NCBI GenBank assembly: GCA_965216695.1 | Contig: OZ244212.1 | Coordinates: 1,860,001 to 1,924,000, forward strand | Length of the DNA stretch: 64,000 nucleotides | DNA from: G965216695 sp965216695 | Lineage (GTDB): Bacteria; Pseudomonadota; Gammaproteobacteria; Pseudomonadales; Azotimanducaceae | Direction: 5' to 3' | Shown here: positions 8,382 through 17,053 of the stretch, one piece after another | Numbering within the stretch: position 1 is the first letter of the stretch | Layout: each line of letters begins with the position of its first letter | Made by a program: the position numbers and the translations under genes | Notes under the pieces: model-generated | What the model saw: the letters and a program-made list of their open reading frames with translations, nothing else | The model's database searches: none | Told to the model about the DNA's origin: nothing

Positions 8382-9849
8382 TCGACGCCTCCTCCATATC
8401 GTTGCTGGTCACAGGGGTCGACGCGAGTTTCCGCCACAGGTACATCACGGCGTAACCACGCCACGGTGACCAGGCAGAGGCGAGCCGTTTGGCCCGACCC
8501 GGTGTAGTCTGAAGCGCTTTCAGCACGCCCCAGTCGCTTTCGAGAAACGTGTCGGGGTCACGCGCGACCCGCAGCGCGATGTATCCCGCCGTCCAGGGTC
8601 CTATCCCAGCAATTGCGTGAAGACGCTGCGCGAGCGCATCCGAGTCTGCACCGTCGTCCAGCGTTATCTCACCCACCTCAACCGCCTGCGCCAGCGACTG
8701 GATCGCCGCGCCCCGTGCGCGCGGCATACCAATGCGCGAGGGATTCACGCGAGCCAGCTCGGCCGCGGTCGGAAATGCACCGTCGAACAGCTCCATCAGC
8801 TTGGCGGCCAGCACTGTGGCGCGATCGACGCTCACCTGCTGACCCAGAATCGCCCGTACCGCCGTTTCAAAACCATCCCAGGCTCCGGGGAGCCGCACGC
8901 CCGGCGAGCGTTCGACCACGTCGGCGAACGTTGCATCACGGCCAAGGTGCGCGTCGATCGAGTGCGAGTCGGCATCCAGGTCGAACATTCGCCGAACCCG
9001 CGCAAGTACGTCAGCCAGCGGCAACCGGGATTGCTGCGGATAGCGCACCTTCAGCGTCGCATCACCCGCGGTTCCTTTGACGACGTGCTCGACCTCCAAC
9101 CAACGCATACGGTCGTCTGCGCAGGTCAGCAACCGCCGGTACGTGTGCCCGTCAACCTCTTCCACACCATAAAGCGCTCGCCGGTCGAAGTAGTCGAACA
9201 TCCAATCTGCCTGGTACGGACCGACAATCGGCAGGCACACCTCCACGGTCTCATGGCCACCGCGCGCCGCCCCACCGCGCCTGATCTCGCTCGGACTAGC
9301 GCCGTACGCTTTCTGAAACTGGTGGTTGAACGCGCGCAGGCTCCCAAAGCCCGCGAGCATTGCAACCGCCGTCATCGAACAGTTCCCCCGGTCCAGCAGC
9401 CGCTTGGCGAGTTCCACGCGCGTTACGCGCGCTACGGCCGCTGGTGTAGCACCGAGTTCTGCGCGGAACAGACGCGTCAGATGACGCTCGCTCATACCCA
9501 GCCGCGCGGCAAGTTCGCCCACCCGATGCTCGTTCAGAAATCCGGCGTCGATCAGTCGCAGCGCCCGCACCACCTGCTGGCCGCCGGGGCGCCAGTATGA
9601 CGGCCGCCTCGCGGACTCCGGCCGGCACCTCAGACACGGGCGGTAACCCGCCTCCTGCGCCGCCGCCGCGGAAGAAAAATAGCGCACGTTCTCCGATTTC
9701 GGCGCCCTCGCGGGACAGATTGGGCGGCAGTAGATTCCCGTGGTGAGCACCGCGGTAAAGAAGCGTCCATCGAAACGCGGGTCGCGCGCCAACCGTGCGC
9801 GCTCGCAGACGGCGGGATCGGGGATCGGCGTTTCAGCTGCTGCCGGCAT
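8374..9849 (-). CDS. Ada-type regulator fused to 3-methyladenine DNA glycosylase (AlkA)
   Basis: The 491-residue protein combines three parts. The Ada N-domain has zinc cysteines GIYCRPICPA and YRPCLRCRPE (Cys41, 45, 72 and 75). The AraC-type helix-turn-helix follows (about 95-185; LAARLGMSERHLTRLFRAE and AVAMLAGFGSLRAFNHQF). The AlkA part comprises an N-terminal fold and the HhH-GPD end with AGIGPWTAGYIALRVARDPD and the catalytic Asp in LESDWGVLKA. Ada Cys38 accepts methyl from phosphotriesters and activates the regulator; AlkA excises 3-methyladenine and related bases. The ATG at 9849 is preferred because it puts the zinc cysteines at positions nearly matching E. coli Ada; an in-frame TTG exists at 9882. 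It is cotranscribed with ogt. Confidence 0.92.
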   Translation of the reverse strand: MPAAAETPIPDPAVCERARLARDPRFDGRFFTAVLTTGIYCRPICPARAPKSENVRYFSSAAAAQEAGYRPCLRCRPESARRPSYWRPGGQQVVRALRLIDAGFLNEHRVGELAARLGMSERHLTRLFRAELGATPAAVARVTRVELAKRLLDRGNCSMTAVAMLAGFGSLRAFNHQFQKAYGASPSEIRRGGAARGGHETVEVCLPIVGPYQADWMFDYFDRRALYGVEEVDGHTYRRLLTCADDRMRWLEVEHVVKGTAGDATLKVRYPQQSRLPLADVLARVRRMFDLDADSHSIDAHLGRDATFADVVERSPGVRLPGAWDGFETAVRAILGQQVSVDRATVLAAKLMELFDGAFPTAAELARVNPSRIGMPRARGAAIQSLAQAVEVGEITLDDGADSDALAQRLHAIAGIGPWTAGYIALRVARDPDTFLESDWGVLKALQTTPGRAKRLASAWSPWRGYAVMYLWRKLASTPVTSNDMEEASNA

Positions 9850-9971
9850 TTTAAGTCGTCCGAGCAATTCCACGTAGAGCAACCCACTATAGCCCGCGGC
9901 GCGCGCGAAACTCGCAAAATTCAGACATAAAACAAACGTGATTCGCTGCGCACCGCGAACACCGCAACGGG

Positions 9972-10535
9972 ATGTACGTATGGTCCACCGATTACGGTGA
10001 CCGTAGCATGAAAGCCAATCGGCGCGTGGGGAATGGTTTGTTACAACAGGTCAATGGCGACATTCTAGAAAGTCGCGCACAAGTGATTGTGCAGGGTGTG
10101 GCGCCCGGTGATCACTTCAATCAAGGCCTTGCACTCGCGCTGCGTGAGCGCTATCCGGCGATGGCCAAGGATTTCCGTCACTACTGCCATGTTTCACATC
10201 CCGCCCCGGGCGAGCTGTGGGCGTGGGGTGCTGCAGACGGCAAGCGAATCGTTAACCTCCTAACCCAAGAACCTGCACCCACAAAGAAGGGCCACCCGGG
10301 AAAGGCGAGCACGAAGAACGTCAATCATGCCCTTCGCAAGCTCCGAGCGCTCATCAGCGAAGAGCAGTTTTCCAGCATCGCTCTACCCCGCCTCGCCACC
10401 GGGGTCGGCGGCTTGGCGTGGAGCGACGTGTTCGAGCTCATCGAGAATCACCTTGGAGACTTGGACATTCCCGTTTACGTTTACGAGACTTACCAACCGG
10501 GTGTTCGGGCGAACGAACGCGCCGCGAAGCCGTGA
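9972..10535 (+). CDS. Macro-domain protein, ADP-ribose glycohydrolase-like
   Basis: The 187-residue protein matches macro domains that bind ADP-ribose: VNGDILESRAQVIVQGV at the first strand, a Gly/Leu-rich loop (HFNQGLALALRERYP), and the second ligand loop IALPRLATGVGGLAWSDVF. Relatives of this short, single-domain type remove ADP-ribose from proteins or DNA or from small metabolites. The usual first-loop Asn is changed (APGDH instead of PVN), so catalysis may differ. Two ATG starts are possible (9972 or 10008, the latter giving MKANRR); neither has a strong ribosome site. It is divergent from the repair operon, and no DarT-like partner is adjacent, so a toxin-antitoxin role is not supported. 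Confidence 0.8.
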   Translation: MYVWSTDYGDRSMKANRRVGNGLLQQVNGDILESRAQVIVQGVAPGDHFNQGLALALRERYPAMAKDFRHYCHVSHPAPGELWAWGAADGKRIVNLLTQEPAPTKKGHPGKASTKNVNHALRKLRALISEEQFSSIALPRLATGVGGLAWSDVFELIENHLGDLDIPVYVYETYQPGVRANERAAKP

Positions 10536-10823
10536 GAGAACTCATTGCCCACGGGCGATTCGCCAACGCTGAGCATGCGCGCCGACCGTCAGGATCGGAA
10601 TCGGCGTTTCACTTACAGGCGGCATCGATGGTAATCCGCGAGAATCTTCAGAAAACTGCCCACTACCGCGGCTAAATTCACAAATTCCAGATAGGGAACG
10701 GATATCATCCGGCTTCGAGCACGACGTTGGCAACGATGATATCCAGAACCCCAGGACTGCAACGCCGGACACGCCGGCTAACCCACCTCTGTTGATCGCG
10801 CAACCTCGCGCCGCGAGAAGCCG

Positions 10824-12023
10824 TTGACCATTCCAGACAATCCGCTGGCCGCCGCACGGCAGTCCGCGACGCCGCAGCAGCGCACGGTACAGGTGCCGGT
10901 ACGAGTGCGCCGGCCGTGGCTCGCAGCACCAAACGCCGAGTTGGTAATCGCGGAATATACGTTTCCGGCAGCCGCGTCCGCATCGAACACCGCCGAGGAC
11001 GCAATACCTCTGATCCGCGCGGCCGGCGTTACCGTCGATCCGCGCCAGCCGGTTCTGCTTTCACCATTAGCGATCGCAAAACCCTGGGGGCGCGAGATCT
11101 GGTTTACCGGGCTCGAACGGCGCGGCGAATGCAGTGTGATGATTGGCGAAAAAACCCTGCCACTGGCAACGTACACTGCGCTGGCTCCAGAGTTGATGTT
11201 TGCCAACGCGCCGATCGTGCTATTGAAAGAGCTGGACCCGAGTCCGGAGCCGATGCGTGGCGATCTGTACCTGGAAGTGCACGCGCACAAACGCGAGGTG
11301 TACGTGGTAACGGCGATCGACCGAGCCGCGTGGCCGGACGGCAACGGCGCGCTGCGACTGGGCGTCGATGCGGCAACCCGTGCACGCTTCAGCGACGACG
11401 ACGCGTTTCGCGGTGCGTTCCTGGAGGCCGTACAGCGCTACGAGCGGATACGTCGCCGCATCGACGCTGCACCCGGTGACGCCGGCGCGGAGGACACCGC
11501 GGAAGAAGCCGATGCATGGCAAGCGATGCACACGTTCACGCGGCTGCATCCCCTGGCTATTGGCGATGTGGTACACGTATCTCCCTGGGTACCGCACTCG
11601 CTGCAACACGGCGTACGCGTGGTCGAGTTTCAGACACCCACGTACGAGCGGTTGATCATCTCGTTCGGCCAACAGGTGGTGACGCAACGCGGCTGGGACT
11701 CGAGCGAAGCAATCAAACGGCTGCGCCTGGATGAACCGCCAGCGCCGGTTATCGATCGGGAGAGCAACCACCTGGAACGCATCGTGCGCTTCGACGACTT
11801 CTCTGCCTGGCGGCTCACGCTGGCCGCGGGTGAGGCACATCCGTTCCCAGAACAGATTCCTTACGCCGTCGCGACGGTCGTGCGCGGCGACATCAGTGTC
11901 GAGGGAGTTGTTGCCGAACCTTTTACCGCCTCCGAGGGCCAAGCGTTCCTGGTACCCGGACCTGCGCTGACGCGAATTTCTGCCGCACGCTCCGCGGTCG
12001 TCCTACTGGCCGCACCGTCGTGA
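10824..12023 (+). CDS. Mannose-6-phosphate isomerase-like cupin protein
   Basis: The 399-residue protein starts at a TTG (10824) preceded by GCGAGAAG. Its core resembles type I phosphomannose isomerase/cupin proteins: PLAIAKPWGREIWFTG near residue 78, the DLYLEVHAHKREVYVV metal/substrate region, VHVSPWVPHSLQHGVRVVEF (cupin His motif) and TYERLIISFG. Long helical insertions follow the first cupin part. Known relatives interconvert mannose-6-phosphate and fructose-6-phosphate using zinc; I cannot confirm that this divergent member does. The stop overlaps the GTG of the metallophosphoesterase gene (GTGA), so the two are translationally coupled. Confidence 0.65.
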   Translation: MTIPDNPLAAARQSATPQQRTVQVPVRVRRPWLAAPNAELVIAEYTFPAAASASNTAEDAIPLIRAAGVTVDPRQPVLLSPLAIAKPWGREIWFTGLERRGECSVMIGEKTLPLATYTALAPELMFANAPIVLLKELDPSPEPMRGDLYLEVHAHKREVYVVTAIDRAAWPDGNGALRLGVDAATRARFSDDDAFRGAFLEAVQRYERIRRRIDAAPGDAGAEDTAEEADAWQAMHTFTRLHPLAIGDVVHVSPWVPHSLQHGVRVVEFQTPTYERLIISFGQQVVTQRGWDSSEAIKRLRLDEPPAPVIDRESNHLERIVRFDDFSAWRLTLAAGEAHPFPEQIPYAVATVVRGDISVEGVVAEPFTASEGQAFLVPGPALTRISAARSAVVLLAAPS

Positions 12024-13102
12024 ACTCAGCGTCGCGCAGAGCCCGCCGCACTCTGACGGCGATTGCGATCGTGAGTCTGATCTACTTCGGACTTCTGGTA
12101 GTGCCGCTGCTGTTCACGCTGCGAGGTTTGTTCCCGGGTATCGATGTCACTGTGCCTCTACTACTTCTGGTGTGTGTGCTGCCGCTGGCGCTGCGCCTGT
12201 TGCCCGAGTGGAAACCCCACCCGTTCAGTCGACGCCTTGCTGCGTTCGCTATGACATGGCTCGGCTTCTGCTTCATCCACCTGAACTTCGCATTGGTGGG
12301 CGCCGTGTTCGGCTTTGCGTTACCCGCAACACCTGCGCTTCTGCCCTGGCTCGTAGCCGGTGCAACCGCAAGCCTCGCGCTGTACGCCTGCATCAATGCA
12401 CAACGCATCCGCGTCAAACGCGTGTCGCTGTCGTGCGCACCGGAGCGAACGACGCCGCTGCGCGCGGTGCAATTGAGCGATCTGCACGTAGGGTCCCGAG
12501 CGCCCGCCTTGCTGGATCGCGCGGTTGGAATCACCAACGCGCAGAACCCGGACATCGTGTTCATAACCGGCGATCTGATCGACTTCCGCGACGTAGCCGC
12601 CAACGAACTCGCGAGTTTACGACGGCTCAGCGCGCCGAGTTACTTCGTGATCGGCAACCACGAACGCTACGTCGACTGCGACGCCATCTGCGAACGGCTC
12701 GAATCCCTTGGGGTGCAGGTACTACGCAACCGCGAAGTTCGCACCGGCGGTCTGCAGGTAATCGGCATCGACGACGCGGAAACCCGGGACCAGGTGAGGC
12801 GCGGACTCGCGGAGTTTTCTCCGGACGCGGAATGCCTGCGCGTGCTGCTTTACCACCGCCCAGACGGACTCGATGCGGCGGCCCAATGGGGCGTCGACCT
12901 GATGTTGTGTGGACACACCCACAACGGTCAGATTGCGCCGTTCAATTTTCTGGTGCGCCGGGTATTTCCGAACATTCAGGGTCTGTACCGCCACGGTAAG
13001 ACCATTCAATACGTTTCCCCGGGTACCGGTACCTGGGGACCGGTGATGCGGCTCGGATCTCGATCGGAGATCACCGTGTTCGATCTCGTTGGGAAGCGCT
13101 GA
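12020..13102 (+). CDS. Membrane-anchored metallophosphoesterase
   Basis: The 360-residue protein has an N-terminal membrane region of four hydrophobic segments (residues about 12-32, 39-57, 70-90 and 103-120). A calcineurin-like phosphoesterase domain follows, whose metal motifs are all present: QLSDLHVG (D-x-H), FITGDLIDF (GD), VIGNHERY (GNHE), LLYHRPD, and LCGHTHNGQ (GHxH). The layout matches YkuE/YaeI-like enzymes, in which the domain faces outward or the periplasm. The substrate may be lipid-linked (LpxH/LpxG-like or UDP-sugar) but is not determined. It is coupled to the isomerase-like gene. Confidence 0.88.
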   Translation: MNSASRRARRTLTAIAIVSLIYFGLLVVPLLFTLRGLFPGIDVTVPLLLLVCVLPLALRLLPEWKPHPFSRRLAAFAMTWLGFCFIHLNFALVGAVFGFALPATPALLPWLVAGATASLALYACINAQRIRVKRVSLSCAPERTTPLRAVQLSDLHVGSRAPALLDRAVGITNAQNPDIVFITGDLIDFRDVAANELASLRRLSAPSYFVIGNHERYVDCDAICERLESLGVQVLRNREVRTGGLQVIGIDDAETRDQVRRGLAEFSPDAECLRVLLYHRPDGLDAAAQWGVDLMLCGHTHNGQIAPFNFLVRRVFPNIQGLYRHGKTIQYVSPGTGTWGPVMRLGSRSEITVFDLVGKR

Positions 13103-13131
13103 CGTTACTCCGACTACTGTTCGACGAGCAG

Positions 13132-13632
13132 CTATGAGAGATCCGCCCGCCCATCCGCATCGCTGCGCGGTAGTCCATACGAACCAAAAATTTCGAGGTG
13201 CGCAACTTCCGGGTAGTTCGCGAGCCACGTTCGCACCGCGGCGTGAAAGTTTGGCCATCGCGTCATCGCTACGTCTACGTCGTTGCGCATTCCGCGATAC
13301 AGATGCTGGCCGATTTGACCATTGTCATACGCAGTCTGCACATTGACCCAGGCGTTGATCAGCATATTCGCAAACGTGTACACCCGTTCACGCTCGTCGT
13401 CCGAAAGCGGACCTTCTTTGGTGAGAAGGCCGTGCAGATCCGGGTTGTGTAACAAAATTCCATTCAGCGCGTTGAACTTGTCATGCAGCGCGTTCAGCGT
13501 GTCCGACTCGGCCGAACGGTTGGTTTGACGAATCTGCGCGGCGAGATACCCGATGGTGGCGACCACAGCCACTGAACCAATCAGCTCCGCAACCGCGCCG
13601 ATGGCATCCCAATTGATGGTCTCTATCCCCAT
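13132..13632 (-). CDS. Hypothetical N-terminally membrane-anchored protein
   Basis: The 166-residue protein has one hydrophobic segment near the start (AIGAVAELIGSVAVVATIGYL, given as AELIGSVAVVATIGYL, about residues 14-30). A helical, charged domain follows, with conserved-looking stretches such as AAQIRQTNRSAESDTLNALH and ERVYTFANMLINAWVNVQ. This arrangement (short anchor, then IRQxNRS and a helical bundle) is common in unnamed proteins of marine proteobacteria. I do not recognise a function. The ATG at 13632 has no strong ribosome-binding site. It is convergent with the metallophosphoesterase gene. Confidence 0.65.
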   Translation of the reverse strand: MGIETINWDAIGAVAELIGSVAVVATIGYLAAQIRQTNRSAESDTLNALHDKFNALNGILLHNPDLHGLLTKEGPLSDDERERVYTFANMLINAWVNVQTAYDNGQIGQHLYRGMRNDVDVAMTRWPNFHAAVRTWLANYPEVAHLEIFGSYGLPRSDADGRADLS

Positions 13633-13668
13633 GCCAACCGAAGACCTCGAACGTTCCGCTCCCGAGCG

Positions 13669-13947
13669 CTACGGCCCTTTCGGTGTGACGTCTTCAACCA
13701 ATCCGAGCGCATCCAGGAATTCCGCCTGGCAGAAATACTCGCGCCAGAACACGATCTTGCCCTCCTTCCAACGATGCTCCGCAACCACCGGACAGTCGAC
13801 CTTATTCCCTGTCGGTTTAACAACGAACGTCTCGCGCGCACGCGAAAACGAGGTATCCCCAATAACCGCCGTCTCCTCAATCACGTACGTCGACTCACTC
13901 AGATGCTGGCTGTTCCAGGTCCAGCCTGCGAGGATGCCGTTTCCTTG
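13669..13947 (-). pseudogene. C-terminal fragment of a SnoaL/limonene-epoxide-hydrolase-like (NTF2-fold) gene
   Basis: The reading frame ends with the typical SnoaL-like finish: VVAEHRWKEGKIVFWREYF followed by a short helix (QAEFLDALG). Upstream, coding-like sequence (GWTWNSQHLSESTYVIEETA) continues past the only usable start (GTG at 13884) to an in-frame TAA at 13948-13950. The N-terminal half of the ~130-residue fold is missing. The remnant abuts a repeat motif at 14033-14077. I interpret it as a truncated, decayed gene; a short expressed form from the GTG would lack half the fold. Confidence 0.6.
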
Positions 13948-14053
13948 TTACTCCCGAACGAACGCGCTCGATTCTACCCGGATTCGAACAATGCGCGCAT
14001 TAGCCGTCGACCTGCCCTTCGACACGAATTCTAGGGCTGACCCCACTTTTGTT

Positions 14054-14075
14054 CTGTCCCTTTACTCTGACCCCA
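14054..14075. repeat. Dispersed repeat motif (single arm)
   Basis: CTGTCCCTTTACTCTGACCC and two more bases match the right arm of the 33-bp inverted repeat at 34004-34036 in 20 of 22 positions. A second, partial TGACCCCA lies just upstream. Similar GGGGTCAGAG-type sequences are widespread around REP-associated elements in gammaproteobacteria; that link is inference here. Confidence 0.6.
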
Positions 14076-14151
14076 ATGGTCTCATCCTTTGCCGCCGGCA
14101 GCCGAATCCCGTAGGCTCGTGCGTTACATTGCCATTTCAATCGGGGCTCCT

Positions 14152-14835
14152 ATGACCGACGACAACGAACTGATCATCGAGCAGATCGAGATCGGACCCA
14201 TGCAGAACTTCACCTACATCGTTGGATCGCGGTCAACCCGGGAGGTTGCGATTGTCGACCCGGCGTGGGACATCGACAGCCTGCTCGAGCACATCGACGA
14301 AAAGGGTTATACGCTCACCGGTGCGCTGGTAACGCACTACCACCCGGATCACATCGGCGGTTCGTTCTCTGGTCACAACGTAGAAGGCATTGCCAAACTG
14401 CAGGAGGTGCGGCCGGTGAAGGTTTATGCGCACGCGGACGAGGTGGACGGCGTGAAGAAGGTTACCGGCGTATCTGACAGCGACATCGTGTCGGTGTCCT
14501 CAGGCGACACGATGCGCCTCGGACCGATAGACGTAGAGTTTCTGCACACACCAGGGCACACGCCGGGCAGTCAGTGCTTTCGCATCAAGAACACGCTGGT
14601 GTCGGGTGATACGCTGTTCATCCAGGGGTGCGGGCGCGTCGATCTACCGGGATCCAACGCCGAAGACATGTACCACAGCCTGAAAAAGCTCGCCGCGCTA
14701 CCCGACGAAACGCTATTGCTGCCCGGCCACAACTACTCCCACGTACCCAATGCCACTATGGGCGAGACCAAAAAGCACAACACCTATCTGCGCGTGCCCG
14801 ACATGGACACATGGAAGATGTTTATGGGTCAGTGA
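14152..14835 (+). CDS. MBL-fold metallo-hydrolase, glyoxalase II-like
   Basis: The 227-residue protein has the metallo-beta-lactamase fold signature THYHPDHIGG (HxHxDH), a later GHTPGSQCF (His in motif 3), SGDTLFIQGCGRVDLPG (Asp bridging metals) and PGHNYSH (final His). This pattern fits the glyoxalase II/persulfide dioxygenase branch of hydroxyacylglutathione-type hydrolases; which thioester or persulfide it uses is unknown. The ATG at 14152 is chosen because the longer frame begins inside the repeat-bearing region. It ends 15 bp before the convergent DUF2147 gene. The frame has a normal length for the family. Confidence 0.88.
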   Translation: MTDDNELIIEQIEIGPMQNFTYIVGSRSTREVAIVDPAWDIDSLLEHIDEKGYTLTGALVTHYHPDHIGGSFSGHNVEGIAKLQEVRPVKVYAHADEVDGVKKVTGVSDSDIVSVSSGDTMRLGPIDVEFLHTPGHTPGSQCFRIKNTLVSGDTLFIQGCGRVDLPGSNAEDMYHSLKKLAALPDETLLLPGHNYSHVPNATMGETKKHNTYLRVPDMDTWKMFMGQ

Positions 14836-14850
14836 GCGACGCGCGTCCGC

Positions 14851-15357
14851 TCAACAACCCTCCAGGCCGGCCGCCGTCAGAAGCGCCAGCGTGTGATCGT
14901 CGCAATTTGATATCGGATCGAACTTCGCGGTGCGCCCCATCATGGGTACCCCGATATAACCACGCATACTGAGCCGGCCTTTCTTGTCCACCGTCATGAT
15001 CGACTTGTACGTTTTACCCGACTCGGGGTCGTAGATATTGCCGCGCCACTTGTTTCCATCCCACCTGTATTCGGACACCAGGTTCATATTCATCAACGGT
15101 CGTTGCCTGAGCTCGGCATTGGGGTTGTTGTGGTCTACGCGCGGCGTTCCCGGCTGACCGAATTCCGCTTCGTCGTCGTTGTAATTGGGTTCGACCATCG
15201 CAACGATGCGCATCTCCAGCGAATCGTTGTCCACCGGACGCACCTCTAGAAGCGAATCGGGTTGCACCCACAACCCAAACACATGATCGCGCGCCTGTAC
15301 GTTGGCCGCGGTTAGGGCCATAGACGCCAACAGAACCTGCACCATCCACATTCGCAT
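14851..15357 (-). CDS. DUF2147 exported protein
   Basis: The 168-residue protein has a signal peptide (MVQVLLASMALTAANVQA, cleavage after QAR region). The DUF2147 features follow: FGLWVQPDS (the usual GxWxT/Q near the N-terminus of the mature part), DGNKWRGNIYDPESGKTYKS in the middle, and a hydrophobic-to-Gly turn MRGYIGVPMMGRTAKF near the end. The family is periplasmic and often linked to membrane or stress phenotypes, with no known enzyme activity. The ATG has a good purine-rich ribosome site (AAGGGGGGTTCC). It is convergent with the MBL hydrolase and divergent from the enoyl-CoA hydratase genes. Confidence 0.85.
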   Translation of the reverse strand: MRMWMVQVLLASMALTAANVQARDHVFGLWVQPDSLLEVRPVDNDSLEMRIVAMVEPNYNDDEAEFGQPGTPRVDHNNPNAELRQRPLMNMNLVSEYRWDGNKWRGNIYDPESGKTYKSIMTVDKKGRLSMRGYIGVPMMGRTAKFDPISNCDDHTLALLTAAGLEGC

Positions 15358-15447
15358 GGAACCCCCCTTTGATGTCGCATGATACCGGATCGGCAGCGAT
15401 TCGCGTTATGGTGAGAGATCTGACCAGAACCACAGGGGGGAGTTCAG

Positions 15448-16305
15448 ATGGAAACCGGCACATTCACCGGCTTCGACGTTTCGCTGCGCGATCCGGGCAT
15501 CGCGTGGATTCAGTTCAATACGCCGGAACGGCTGAACGGCATGACCACCGCAGTAAAGCGCGACCTGACCGAAACACTCGTACAGGCGCAGATGGACAAC
15601 CGCGTGCGCGTCGTTGTTTTCACGGGCGCTGGGCGCGCGTTTTGCGCCGGAGACGACCTGAAAGCCTACGGCAGCGCGCAACTTGGAGGCCGCCAACTGG
15701 TCCCAGACATTCCCCCGGGGCACGACGATCACCTGGGTACATACAACGGGCTGCGTGCTGTGTCGCAACGCCTCAACAGCACCATCCGCGATCTGGACAA
15801 GATCACGATCGCCGCGATCAATGGTGTCGCGATCCAGACCGGGTTCTCGCTGGCACTGGCGTGTGATTTCCGCATCGCGGCCGATACCGCGCGTATGGGT
15901 AGCGCCACACTGCGTTTCGGGCTGCTGCCGGACGAAGGCGGCCAATATCTGCTGGTTCAGCACATGGGTGTAGCAGCCACGCTGGACTTTCTGCTGCGCA
16001 AACGCATCGTCTCAGCCCGCGAAGCGCATTCGTTGGGGCTCGTGCACGACGTCGTTTCAGCGGCTGAGCTGGAGTCATCCGCACTGACGCTGGCGACGGA
16101 ACTGGCCCACGGCCCCCAAACCGCCATGCGCCTGCTCAAGCGCTCCGTCTATCGCGCCGCAGAACTCACCTGGGAGAACGCGCTCGACGAAATAGCGGCC
16201 AAGACCGCCATATCAGACCATCACCCCGATGCCGCGGAAGGTGTGCGCGCTTTTCATGAGAAGCGGGAGCCCACTTTCAATGCTCCCGCGGAGCGCAAGT
16301 CGTGA
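15448..16305 (+). CDS. Enoyl-CoA hydratase/isomerase-family protein (first of pair)
   Basis: The 285-residue crotonase-fold protein has the oxyanion-hole segment GAGRAFCAGDDLKAYG (about residues 55-70) and the second glycine-rich turn AINGVAIQTGFSLALACDFR. The Glu residues used by hydratases lie in the region after this motif (LRFGLLPDEGGQYLL), where a Glu is present. Substrates are acyl-CoA thioesters; direction (hydration, isomerisation, hydrolysis) is not predictable. The ATG follows a very strong ribosome site (GGGGGGAG). The stop overlaps the GTG of the next crotonase gene, so the two are a coupled pair. Confidence 0.87.
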   Translation: METGTFTGFDVSLRDPGIAWIQFNTPERLNGMTTAVKRDLTETLVQAQMDNRVRVVVFTGAGRAFCAGDDLKAYGSAQLGGRQLVPDIPPGHDDHLGTYNGLRAVSQRLNSTIRDLDKITIAAINGVAIQTGFSLALACDFRIAADTARMGSATLRFGLLPDEGGQYLLVQHMGVAATLDFLLRKRIVSAREAHSLGLVHDVVSAAELESSALTLATELAHGPQTAMRLLKRSVYRAAELTWENALDEIAAKTAISDHHPDAAEGVRAFHEKREPTFNAPAERKS

Positions 16306-17042
16306 GCGAGGCAGTGCTGTACCACTCGGAGGGCGGCATCGCGACCATCACGATCAACCGTCCGGAGCGGATGAACGCCCTGAACGAAGCGGTAATCGTT
16401 CAACTCCAACACGCGTGGCAGACCTTTGAAGCCGGAGACGACCGCGTCGCGGTGCTCCATGCGTCTGGCGACCGGGCATTTTCGGTGGGCGCCGACATCC
16501 GCGAACCGCCTAGAGAGATGTGGCAGGGCGTGCCTAGTGTGGGTGCCGACGTTTCGAAACCGGTGATTGCCGCGGTCCATGGTTGGTGCATCGGAGGCGC
16601 TTACGTGATCGTACAGATGTGCGACCTGGTGGTTGCAGCGGAGAACACGGTATTCAAGTATCCGGAGGCGCAGCTGGGTTTTACCGGCGGCCTGATCGCG
16701 AGCGCGGTTGCCAGAATCCCACACAAGGTCGCTATGGAATTCATGCTGTTGGGTGAGGACATGGATGCACAACGGGCGCTGGCTACGGGGATGATCAATC
16801 GCATCACGCCACCTGGCGAGCAGCTACAGGCGGCGAAACTCTGGGCGCGTAAGCTTGCGGACTCCGCGCCCCTGGTCGTGCAGGGGCTGAAACGCTTCTC
16901 GATGCAAACGTTGAACCAGAGCCCGGCCGAGGCTGCAGCAGTCGCCCGCGACCGGCTACTCGAAATTCGCAACAGCAGCGACGGCCGTGAGGGGGCGCAG
17001 GCGTTTGCAGAGAAACGCCCGCCGGAGTTTCGAGGACGATAA
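16302..17042 (+). CDS. Enoyl-CoA hydratase/isomerase-family protein (second of pair)
   Basis: The 246-residue crotonase-fold protein carries ATITINRPERMNALNEAV (N-terminal signature), the oxyanion segment DRAFSVGADIREPP, and AVHGWCIGGAYVIVQMCDLV. It begins at a GTG overlapping the TGA of the first gene (GTGA). The two paralogues differ enough to have different substrates, but both keep the crotonase backbone, so an acyl-CoA or aromatic-CoA degradation role is likely. No thiolase or acyl-CoA dehydrogenase is adjacent, so a pathway cannot be assigned. Confidence 0.87.
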   Translation: MSEAVLYHSEGGIATITINRPERMNALNEAVIVQLQHAWQTFEAGDDRVAVLHASGDRAFSVGADIREPPREMWQGVPSVGADVSKPVIAAVHGWCIGGAYVIVQMCDLVVAAENTVFKYPEAQLGFTGGLIASAVARIPHKVAMEFMLLGEDMDAQRALATGMINRITPPGEQLQAAKLWARKLADSAPLVVQGLKRFSMQTLNQSPAEAAAVARDRLLEIRNSSDGREGAQAFAEKRPPEFRGR

Positions 17043-17053
17043 GCCTTCGTCGC

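Noticed and set aside
9972..10535. DarG-type antitoxin
   Set aside because: No DarT-like ADP-ribosyltransferase is adjacent, and the protein is a stand-alone macro domain.
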